From Pseudoduganella flava (lineage in GTDB: Bacteria; Pseudomonadota; Gammaproteobacteria; Burkholderiales; Burkholderiaceae_D): a stretch of 64,000 nt of DNA. The DNA is taken from positions 62,001 to 126,000 of the forward strand of contig NZ_VLKW01000014.1 in assembly GCF_007830495.1 (NCBI RefSeq), given 5' to 3'. Both the position numbers and the translations under genes were made by a program. This document shows, one piece after another, positions 50,749 through 58,413 of the stretch; positions within the stretch are counted from its first letter, which is position 1, and each line of letters opens with the position of its first letter. Below the pieces are notes generated by a model that was not told where the DNA came from, did no database searches, and saw only the letters and a program-made list of their open reading frames with translations.

Positions 50749-51662
50749 GGCAGACGCGCGATCGCAGCCGCCACCAGGGCCAGCAACTCGTCGTTGCGCA
50801 CCGCCAGCAATGCCTGCATGTTGGCGGGGCCGGGCGCGTCGTCACGTTCGCCGAACCAGGCGCGCACGTGGCCGGCCGTGGGGCCGTCACGCCAGTCCAC
50901 CGCCGCGTGGCAGCGCTGGCCGCTGAACAGTTCCGGGTCGGCCAGCCAGGCAACGGGGCAGGCATCGTGCAGCAGCGGATCGAGTTCGGCATACGCGGCC
51001 AGCATCTCCCCCGCAGCACGGCCGCACGCATTGTCCGCAGCGCCGAACGCCGCGATCCATTCCGGATGCATCACCGCCTGGCTTGTCACGTCGAGGGGGA
51101 ACAGCAGCAGGTTCGCGCCGGCGTCCAGCACCATCTGGGCGGACACCGGGTCCGAATAGAAATTGAACTCGGCGGCCGGCGTGATATTGCCCGGCACGCG
51201 CAGCGCGCCACCCATCACGAGCACGTGGCGTGCGCGGGCCAGGCTGCCCGGCGCCAGCGCTTCACACAGGGCGAGATTCGTCAGCGGCCCCGTGGCCACC
51301 AGCTCCACCGTCCCCGGCGGATGCTCGGCCAGCAGCTGCACGAGCCGCAACGCGCTGTGCTCCGGCGCCACCTGCCCACTTTGCGGCAGCACGACGCCAC
51401 CCAGTCCATCCTCGCCATGCACCAGGTTGCAGCGCGCGTCCGCATGGCCCAGCGGACGTGCCGCCCCCGCGTGCACCGGCACGTCGTGGCGGCCGGCCAG
51501 ATCGAGGATGCGGCGGGCGTTGATGGCCGTGATGTCGGCCGGGCGGTTGCCCGCCACCGTCGTCACGGCCAGCAGGTCCAGGTCCGGCAGGCCGGCCGCC
51601 AGCAGCAGTGCCAGCGCGTCGTCGATGCCCGGATCGCAGTCGATGATCACCTTGTGTTTCAT
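50745..51662 (-). CDS. Nucleoside hydrolase (IunH/RihA family)
   Basis: 305 residues. Ca2+-binding motif DCDPGIDDALAL at 9-20, AVTTVAGNRPADITAINARR, substrate segment VELVATGPLTNLALCEAL, GNITPAAEFNFYSDPVSAQM, and catalytic-loop region LLHDACPVAWLADPELF. Hydrolyses ribonucleosides to base and ribose. The start overlaps the ribokinase stop (ATGA), linking ribose release to its phosphorylation. Confidence 0.93.
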   Translation of the reverse strand: MKHKVIIDCDPGIDDALALLLAAGLPDLDLLAVTTVAGNRPADITAINARRILDLAGRHDVPVHAGAARPLGHADARCNLVHGEDGLGGVVLPQSGQVAPEHSALRLVQLLAEHPPGTVELVATGPLTNLALCEALAPGSLARARHVLVMGGALRVPGNITPAAEFNFYSDPVSAQMVLDAGANLLLFPLDVTSQAVMHPEWIAAFGAADNACGRAAGEMLAAYAELDPLLHDACPVAWLADPELFSGQRCHAAVDWRDGPTAGHVRAWFGERDDAPGPANMQALLAVRNDELLALVAAAIARLP

Positions 51663-52555
51663 GCGTGGTTCTCCAAAAAGATGTCGATGGCGGCGCTGTC
51701 CGGCTGCGCGCCCTGCACGCCCAGGCCTGTGCAGCACAGCGCGGCGGCCGCGTTGGCGCGGCGCAGCGCGACTTCCGCCGATGCGCCGGCCGCACACGCT
51801 GCGGCGTACACGCCGGCAAACGTGTCGCCGGCGCCGGTGGTATCAACGGCGGTCACGGGGTAACCCGGCACCGCGACGTGGCTGCTGTCCGGCCGGGCCA
51901 GCACGGCACCGGCCGCGCCCTGGGTCAGCAGCACGTCGATATTGCGCACACGCGCAAGTTCCAGCGCGACCTGCAGCGGCGCACCGCTCTCGCCCGTCAG
52001 CTGCGCCAGTTCCAGCGCGTTGACGATGACCGTGTCCAGGAATGCCAGATCCGGCAGCGCATCGGGCCGCAGCGGCGATGCGTTCAGCATCACGCGGCAA
52101 CCTGCTCGCCATGCGCGCGCCGCCAGTTCATGCGTTTCGTGCAGCGGCACTTCCAGTTGCAGCAGCACGATGGTATCGGGACCCAGCAGCGCGTTGTCGA
52201 CGTCTGTCGCACGCGCGGCGAAGTTCGCGCCGGGTGCGACGACGATGCGGTTCTCGCCCGATTCCTCCAGCGTGATCAGCGCCATGCCGGTGGCTTGGCC
52301 GGGCACGGGGCGCACGTGCAGCGCCACGCCGGACCGTTCCAGCTGGGCCAGCGCGGCAGCGGCCAGCGGATCGGCGCCGACGGCACCGAATAAATGGACA
52401 TCGGCCCCCGCACGCCGCGCGGCATGTGCCTGATTGGCGCCCTTGCCGCCGCCGCCCTGCACGGCCGCACCGCCCAGCACCGTTTCACCGGCCGAGGGTG
52501 CGCGCGCTACCGGCACCGTGATGTCCAGGTTGATCGAACCGAATACGATGACCAT
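51659..52555 (-). CDS. rbsK: Ribokinase
   Basis: 298 residues with RBS AGGAGGGCGG. FGSINLDITVPVARAPSAGE and GGGGKGANQAHAARRAGADV are the ribokinase signatures; VDTTGAGDTFAGVYAAACAA holds the catalytic Asp, and LNASPLRP/VIVNALELAQLTGE the ATP-site neighbours. Phosphorylates ribose set free by the neighbouring nucleoside hydrolase. An in-frame ATG 11 codons upstream is less likely. Confidence 0.92.
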   Translation of the reverse strand: MVIVFGSINLDITVPVARAPSAGETVLGGAAVQGGGGKGANQAHAARRAGADVHLFGAVGADPLAAAALAQLERSGVALHVRPVPGQATGMALITLEESGENRIVVAPGANFAARATDVDNALLGPDTIVLLQLEVPLHETHELAARAWRAGCRVMLNASPLRPDALPDLAFLDTVIVNALELAQLTGESGAPLQVALELARVRNIDVLLTQGAAGAVLARPDSSHVAVPGYPVTAVDTTGAGDTFAGVYAAACAAGASAEVALRRANAAAALCCTGLGVQGAQPDSAAIDIFLENHA

Positions 52556-52612
52556 CCGCCCTCCTCTATCGTCGTGGTGCGCCAGCATACCGCAGCCGCT
52601 TCACAGACCAGC

Positions 52613-53665
52613 TTACGCGTTGCGGACGGCGAGCCGCGCCAGCCCGGCCGCCATGTCGTCCAGCCGGTAGGCGGCGTTCACCTGCCGGAATTCGGCCAGC
52701 AGGTCCTGCGGCAGCGCGGCGGTGCCGGCCATCGCGCCGGCGATCGCGCCGGCCATCGTGGCGATCGAATCGGTGTCGTTGCCCACCGATGCGCACAGCG
52801 AGATCGTGCGCAGCGGGTCGGCCTGCGCGTACGCCAGCACGCCCAGCGCGGCCGGCACCGATTCGGCCGCATGCACGGAATTGCCCACTTCCCGTTCCAG
52901 CGTTTGCAGGAACGCCAGATCGCTGTGCGCTTCGGCAGCGATGCGCAGCGCCATCTGCGTGCGGGCCAGGAAGCTGGGGCCCGCCACGACCCGCGCCGCG
53001 TCGCGCGCCAGGGCCTCGCCGATGCATGCGCCTTGCAGTGCCGCGTCCAGCACCTCCGTCAGCTGGGCGCCCGCGACGGCGCGCGACGTGGCAGCCGCGA
53101 TCGCACAGGCGGCCGAGATGGCGACGTCCGTGTCGTGCGACGGCAGGCACGTGACGAACGCCTGCCGGCAGGCGGCCTCAATGCGGCCCGGATGCAGCAG
53201 GCCAGCCGGCGCGACGCGCATCGCAGCGCCATTGGTGACGCCGACCGTCGTCATCTTGCGCTGCGACGTGCCGATGACGCCGACGCCGGCCGGGTCCCGC
53301 CCCTCGCGCAGCGCCTGCACGATGCCGGCCGTGCTGGGCCCCATGAACGCGGCCTTCGGGCTTGTGTCGGCCCAGCGCAGCAGGCAGGCGACCCAGCCCG
53401 CCTCATCGAGTGTGCCGTCGGCCGCGATCAGTGCCTCGGCCAGGTAGTACATCTGGCTCGCGTCGTCCGTGACCTCGGCCCGCAAGCCGTGGTTGGCGCC
53501 GGCGAACGTGTCGTCCGGCGGCTGGACGAAGCCCCGTACCAGGCCGCCATGCGCGGCGGCGATCTCGGCGATCGTCCATTGTTCGGTGGGCGCGCCCAGC
53601 GCGTCGCCCATGCCGGCCAGCGCCAGCGATGCGTAGATGCGGTCCTGCAGTGTTTCGGGTGTCAA
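52613..53665 (-). CDS. ADP-ribosylglycohydrolase-family protein (DraG/ARH)
   Basis: 350 residues from TTG in a TTGA overlap with the upstream permease. ARH fold: ASLALAGMGDALGAPTEQWT, TDDASQMYYLAEALIAADGT (metal-binding TDD), DTSPKAAFMGPSTAGIV and the second metal site SVGNDTDSIATMAGAIAGAM. ARH proteins remove or break down ADP-ribose conjugates. Within a nucleoside uptake operon the substrate may be ADP-ribose-like or another N-glycoside rather than a modified protein. Confidence 0.9.
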   Translation of the reverse strand: MTPETLQDRIYASLALAGMGDALGAPTEQWTIAEIAAAHGGLVRGFVQPPDDTFAGANHGLRAEVTDDASQMYYLAEALIAADGTLDEAGWVACLLRWADTSPKAAFMGPSTAGIVQALREGRDPAGVGVIGTSQRKMTTVGVTNGAAMRVAPAGLLHPGRIEAACRQAFVTCLPSHDTDVAISAACAIAAATSRAVAGAQLTEVLDAALQGACIGEALARDAARVVAGPSFLARTQMALRIAAEAHSDLAFLQTLEREVGNSVHAAESVPAALGVLAYAQADPLRTISLCASVGNDTDSIATMAGAIAGAMAGTAALPQDLLAEFRQVNAAYRLDDMAAGLARLAVRNA

Positions 53666-54630
53666 GATAAGTCCTTTGTCTGGAGAGAGCGGCGCCGGCC
53701 GGACAGGGCCAGCGCCAGCACGGTAATGGCCGGCGGCAGCATGTAGACGAGCTGCGGCGGCAGCGCGGTGGCGCCGAGCCGGTTCGCCGCGACCGCGACC
53801 GCGCCGAACAGCAGCGCCGCCAGCACGGTGCCGGCCAGGCTGCGCCGGCCCAGGAACACGGCCGCCAGGCCGAGGAAGCCGCGGCCGGCCGTCATGTCGG
53901 CCTGGAACAGCGTCAGGTACCCCATACTGAGGTACAGACCACCCAGGCCGGCCAGCAGGCCGCTGCCCAGCAGCGCGAGCCAGCGCATCCGGGCGACGGG
54001 AATGCCGGCCGCATGGGCCGCTGCCGGGTTTTCGCCGGCAGCGCGCAGCCACGCACCGAGCCGGGTATGCACCAGCACGGCCCACAGCAGCGCGGCGCAG
54101 ACGGGGGCGCCCAGCAGCAGCACGTGCTGGCCGCGCCTGCCCTCGCCGTTGACGAGCAGGTCGAGCAGCGGCCAGTCCTGCAGCCCGCCGATGTGCAGCG
54201 ACGGCAGCGCCGGCGTGGCGATGCCCGCCGTCGAGCCCTTGTCGCCCGTCAGCTCGACGAGCAGGAACACCGTGAGCCCGGCGGCCAGCAGGTTCAGTGC
54301 GATGCCGGCGACGATCAGGTCCGCACCACAAGCCAGGTGCAGGAAGGCCAGCAGCCCCGCCAGCGCCAGAGCGGATGCTAGCCCGCACAACGCGCCCCAC
54401 CACGGCAGCCACGCGGGCGGCAGCCAGGCGGGCGGATAGACCGTGCCCATCACGCCGGCAAACGCGGCAACGAGCATGATGCCTTCCAGTGCCACGTTGA
54501 TGCTGCCGCCCAGTTCGGACAGCAGCCCGCCCAGCCCCGCGTACAGCACGGGCGTGGCGGCGCGCAGCACGGCCAGCAGCACGACGACCAACGTGCCGGC
54601 CCAGCCGGCGAATTCGATCCCGGCCGTCAT
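53662..54630 (-). CDS. Nucleoside ABC transporter permease (BMP-associated, NupQ/YufQ type)
   Basis: 322 residues, about 8-9 membrane segments. GLGGLLSELGGSINVALEGI is the entry signature of the class; RAAGENPAAAHAAGIPVARM is the ATPase-coupling loop and LFQADMTAGRGFLGLAAVFL the conserved end. Pairs with the next permease. ATG overlaps the upstream permease stop. Confidence 0.9.
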   Translation of the reverse strand: MTAGIEFAGWAGTLVVVLLAVLRAATPVLYAGLGGLLSELGGSINVALEGIMLVAAFAGVMGTVYPPAWLPPAWLPWWGALCGLASALALAGLLAFLHLACGADLIVAGIALNLLAAGLTVFLLVELTGDKGSTAGIATPALPSLHIGGLQDWPLLDLLVNGEGRRGQHVLLLGAPVCAALLWAVLVHTRLGAWLRAAGENPAAAHAAGIPVARMRWLALLGSGLLAGLGGLYLSMGYLTLFQADMTAGRGFLGLAAVFLGRRSLAGTVLAALLFGAVAVAANRLGATALPPQLVYMLPPAITVLALALSGRRRSLQTKDLS

Positions 54631-55709
54631 CGCGCCGCTCCCGCGAACAGGCCGCGCAACCGCGCCGGCAGCGGCCAGCGCCGCGCGACGACGAGCAGGA
54701 TGACCAGCGCCTGGATGACGATGGCGATCTCGCGCGACACATCGGTACTGCGTTCCATCGCCTGCCCGCCGGCGCGCAGCCACGCATAGAACAGCGCGGC
54801 GCCGACGATGGCGCGCGGCTCGTGGCGCGCCAGTAGCGCGACCAGCAAGCCTTCCAGGCCCAGGCCCGGCGTCAGGTCGACGGGCAGGCGTTTCAGCAGC
54901 GCGTTCCCGAGGTGGAAGCCGGCCAGGCCCGCCCACGCACCGCCCAGCATCATCGACAGCAGCAACGCGCGCCGCACCGGCAGCCCGAACTGCGCCGCGA
55001 ATGCCGGCGCGCTGCCCGTCACGCGGATCTCGTAGCCCAGCGTGGTCCGCTGCAGCAGTACGACGGTTGCATACGCGGCCAGTGGCGCCGCGAGCAGCAT
55101 CCACGTGACGTTCGTGTTGGCAAGCAGCGGCGCCAACGTCGCGGCATCCGGCAGCGCCGGCGTGGCCTGGAAGCCGGCGGTGGGATCGCGCAGCCAGCGC
55201 AGCACGGCCAGCCGGTAGAACTCGACGGCGATCAGGTTCAGCATCAGGCTGACCACCAGTTCGTTGGCGCCCCAGCGCAGCTTCAGCACGCCGGTGACAC
55301 CGCCCCACAGCGCGCCGGCCACCATCGCGGCGGCACAGGCCAGCGGCAGCACGAGCCAGGCCGGTCCGCCGACCGCAAGGCTGATGGCGCAGGCGGCCAG
55401 CGCGCCCAGGAACATCTGGCCATCGGCACCCAGCGCGAACTGGCGCGCGCGCAGCGGCAACAGCACGGCCAGGCCAAGGAACGTCAGGCTGACGGTGTCT
55501 TCCAGCACGGTGCCGAAGCGCACCAGGCGGTGCCAGTGCCAGCCATCGGCGTCGGCACGCAGCTCGGGCAGCGGACCGGTCAACAGGATCAGCCACGCGC
55601 GCAGCGGCTCGCGGCTGACGCAGGCGATCAGCGCAAGACCGGCCAGCAGCGCGACGGCGACGGCCGCGCAGGTGCGCCGCGCCTCCGGTCCAGGCAGCCA
55701 ATGGTTCAT
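54627..55709 (-). CDS. Nucleoside ABC transporter permease (NupP/YufP type)
   Basis: 360 residues. SLTFLGLAVLLPLRARQFAL, GALWGGVTGVLKLRWGANEL and VVSLMLNLIAVEFYRLAVLR are class motifs; TLGYEIRVTGSAPAFAAQFG is the coupling loop, and PGLGLEGLLVALLARHEPRA closes the core. Overlaps the ATPase stop by 4 bp. Confidence 0.9.
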   Translation of the reverse strand: MNHWLPGPEARRTCAAVAVALLAGLALIACVSREPLRAWLILLTGPLPELRADADGWHWHRLVRFGTVLEDTVSLTFLGLAVLLPLRARQFALGADGQMFLGALAACAISLAVGGPAWLVLPLACAAAMVAGALWGGVTGVLKLRWGANELVVSLMLNLIAVEFYRLAVLRWLRDPTAGFQATPALPDAATLAPLLANTNVTWMLLAAPLAAYATVVLLQRTTLGYEIRVTGSAPAFAAQFGLPVRRALLLSMMLGGAWAGLAGFHLGNALLKRLPVDLTPGLGLEGLLVALLARHEPRAIVGAALFYAWLRAGGQAMERSTDVSREIAIVIQALVILLVVARRWPLPARLRGLFAGAAR

Positions 55710-57289
55710 AGCGCCTCCTTCCACGTGCCGCTTGCATCGGGCACCGCGAACGGCGCATCGCCGCAGGCGCGCGCGTCCGGCTGGCTGCGTGCGCCCGTCA
55801 TGTAGGCGGCCAGTAGTTGCGGCGTCGCGTCCGCGCCGCTGAAGTGCCCGGCGATGCGGCCGCGAACCATCACCGCGATGCGGTCGGACAGCGCTAGGAT
55901 CTCGTCCAGGTCCGCCGAGATCAGCACGATGGCGCCGCCGGATGCACGCAGCGCCAGCAACTGGCGGCGCAGGAAGTCGGCCGCGCCGACGTCCACGCCG
56001 CGCGTCGGCTGGCATGCGATCAGCACCTGCGGATTGGAGGACAGTGCACGTGCCAGCACGATCTTCTGCATGTTCCCGCCGGACAGCGCACCGATCGCCT
56101 GGTCCGGACCGGCCGCACGCACGCCGAAGCGCGCCAGCACGTCGGCGGCAAACGCCTGCACGGCGCCGGGCCGCAACCAGCCATGTCGCGACAGCGGCCA
56201 CGCCCGATACGTCGCGGCGATGGCGTTTTCGGCGATCGACAAGTCCGGCGCGACGCCATCGTGCAGCCGGTCTTCCGGCACGGCCGCGACGCCATGCCCG
56301 ATGGCCGCACGCACGCCAAGGCCCGTGTACGGCACGCCGTCCACGGTGACCGTGCCCGCGTCTGGCGCGGCACCCGCCAGCACCCGCGCCAGCGCGCTCT
56401 GGCCATTGCCTTCGACACCGGCGATGCCGAGAATCTCGCCGGGCGCCACGTCCAGCGTGACGTCCGCCAGCGCGGTGGCCGCGGTGCCGCGCAAGACCAG
56501 GCCTTCGGCACGCAGCCGGGGCGTGCGACGTGATCCGGCCGATGGCCGCGACACAGGCGCCAACGTCGCGCCGGCAATCAATTCGGTCACGCGTGCGGCG
56601 GTGGCCGTGGAGGCGCTGCCCTGCCCCGCCACGCGGCCGCCGCGCAGCACCGTGTAGCGGTCCGCCACGTCCAGCACGTCGGCGATCTTGTGGGTGATCA
56701 GCAGCACACTCAAGCCATCGCGCGTCAACGCGCGCAACGAGCGATACAGCGCTGCGCTTTCGTCGGGACTCAGCACGGCGCCCGGCTCATCGAGCATCAG
56801 CAGGTCGGCGCCGCGGTACAGCGCCTTCAGGATGCCGACGCGCTGCTGTTCGCCCAGCGACAGCGTGCCGACCATGGCGCCCGGATCGGCGGCGAGCCCG
56901 TACTGGCTGGACAGGCTCCGCACCGCATCGGCCGCGGCGCGGTGGTCCAGCAGCAGGCCACGGCGCGGCTCCGCACCCAGCACAACGTTGCGCGCGACGG
57001 AGAACGACGGTACCAGCTGTACGTGCTGCGGCACGAGGCCGATGCCGGCCGCGATCGCCGTCGCCGGTTCCGGCAGCGTGACGGCCAGGCCGTCCAGCAG
57101 GATCGCGCCGGCATCCGGCTGTTCCAGGCCATACAGCATCTTCATCAACGTGGATTTGCCGGCGCCATTCTCGCCGATCAGCGCGTGGATTTCGCCGCGC
57201 GCAAGGCGCAGGTCCACCCCGTCGTTTGCCAGCACGCCGTTCGGATAACGTTTCGTCAGCCCGCGCGCCTCCAGGCGCCAGGCCGTCAT
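55706..57289 (-). CDS. Nucleoside ABC transporter ATPase, two NBDs (NupO/YufO type)
   Basis: 527 residues. First NBD: Walker A GENGAGKST at about 39-47, signature LSLGEQQRVGILKAL, Walker B LLMLDEPGAVLSPDE. Second NBD has the degenerate Walker A GVEGNGQSALARVLAG, signature ALSGGNMQKIVLARAL and CQPTRGVDVGAADFLRRQLL, as in sugar/nucleoside importers of this class. Overlaps the gene for the binding protein by 4 bp. Confidence 0.93.
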   Translation of the reverse strand: MTAWRLEARGLTKRYPNGVLANDGVDLRLARGEIHALIGENGAGKSTLMKMLYGLEQPDAGAILLDGLAVTLPEPATAIAAGIGLVPQHVQLVPSFSVARNVVLGAEPRRGLLLDHRAAADAVRSLSSQYGLAADPGAMVGTLSLGEQQRVGILKALYRGADLLMLDEPGAVLSPDESAALYRSLRALTRDGLSVLLITHKIADVLDVADRYTVLRGGRVAGQGSASTATAARVTELIAGATLAPVSRPSAGSRRTPRLRAEGLVLRGTAATALADVTLDVAPGEILGIAGVEGNGQSALARVLAGAAPDAGTVTVDGVPYTGLGVRAAIGHGVAAVPEDRLHDGVAPDLSIAENAIAATYRAWPLSRHGWLRPGAVQAFAADVLARFGVRAAGPDQAIGALSGGNMQKIVLARALSSNPQVLIACQPTRGVDVGAADFLRRQLLALRASGGAIVLISADLDEILALSDRIAVMVRGRIAGHFSGADATPQLLAAYMTGARSQPDARACGDAPFAVPDASGTWKEAL

Positions 57290-58383
57290 TGCGCACCTCC
57301 GAACGCAGTCGGCACCTTGACGCGGCCGGCGACGATCGCGTCGCGCTGCACGTCCAGCTCCGCGCGCAGGTCCGCCGGCAGCGCATCCATCACAGCCGAA
57401 TGGGGCGCCAGACGCACGCCGCCCTCCTTCAGTCCCAGCGACTCGACCTGGCCATACGCCAGCTTGCCGTCCAGCGTCAGGCGCAACGCGCGCACCAGGC
57501 CCACATCCACGTCCTTCAGCACCGACGTGACGATGGCCTTGGCGCGCGCCGGATGCTGCGCCTGGTACAACGCATACTGGTCCATGTCCACGCCGATCGC
57601 GTAGCGCCGCGCCTCCTCGGCCGCTTCGTTGACGCCCTGCCCCGTCGCGCCGGCCGCGTGGAAGATCACGCCGGCGCCGCGGCCGTACTGGATCCTGGCG
57701 ATCTCCTTGCCGGCCGCCGGATCGGAGAACGCGTTGGCATACTGTGTCTGCAGCGGCAGGCCTGGCGCCGCGGCGCGCACACCGCCCGTGAAGCCGGCGA
57801 TGAAGTCCTCGATGACGGGGAACTGCATGCCGCCGACGATGCCGGCGCCGCTGCCCGCCGGCACGCCGGGCAAGCCCCGCCGCATCAGCCGCGCGGCGAG
57901 GAATCCCGCCAGGTACGCGCCCTCGTTCTGCCGGAACCGCATCGAATACACGTTGCGGCAGCCGCAGCGCGCGTAGTCGACGGTGGCGTCATAGACGATG
58001 AAGCGGGTGGCCGGAAAGCGTGCCGCCAGGCTTTCGACGTACGGCACCATCGTGAACGTGCCGGCGATGACGACGTCGTAGTCGCCGCTGTCGGCCAGGT
58101 CCGTCAATGCCGCCTGCCAGCGCGAGGGATCGGTGCCGCCTTCGACGATGCGCGCCGTCAGCGGCAGCTGCGCCGCCGCCGTGCCCACGCCGCGCGCGGC
58201 CGCGTCGAAGAACGACTTGTCGCCCAGCGTGCCGTTGACGAACAGCGCCACGCGCAGGCGCGTACCGCCTGCGCGCGTGTCGAGACTATGCGCGATGCCA
58301 TTCAGTCCATACAGCAGCGCGGCCAGCAACACCAGCCACGCTCCCCTAGCCGCCAGCCTGCTGGCGTGTTCCTTCCACTGCAC
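57286..58383 (-). CDS. BMP/Med-family nucleoside-binding protein
   Basis: 365 residues. N-terminal hydrophobic segment (AWLVLLAALLYGLNGIAHS) without a lipobox Cys, so probably soluble-periplasmic or membrane-anchored. Core: RVALFVNGTLGDKSFFDAAA, DYDVVIAGTFTMVPYVESLA, MRFRQNEGAYLAGFLAARLM, FPVIEDFIAGFTGGVRAA, GAGVIFHAAGATGQGVNEAA, AIGVDMDQYAL. These are PnrA/BmpA motifs for purine-nucleoside binding. 30 bp after the TonB receptor stop. Confidence 0.92.
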   Translation of the reverse strand: MQWKEHASRLAARGAWLVLLAALLYGLNGIAHSLDTRAGGTRLRVALFVNGTLGDKSFFDAAARGVGTAAAQLPLTARIVEGGTDPSRWQAALTDLADSGDYDVVIAGTFTMVPYVESLAARFPATRFIVYDATVDYARCGCRNVYSMRFRQNEGAYLAGFLAARLMRRGLPGVPAGSGAGIVGGMQFPVIEDFIAGFTGGVRAAAPGLPLQTQYANAFSDPAAGKEIARIQYGRGAGVIFHAAGATGQGVNEAAEEARRYAIGVDMDQYALYQAQHPARAKAIVTSVLKDVDVGLVRALRLTLDGKLAYGQVESLGLKEGGVRLAPHSAVMDALPADLRAELDVQRDAIVAGRVKVPTAFGGAQ

Positions 58384-58413
58384 CGATGCTCCTTCGCGGT
58401 TGGCTGGCGTCCG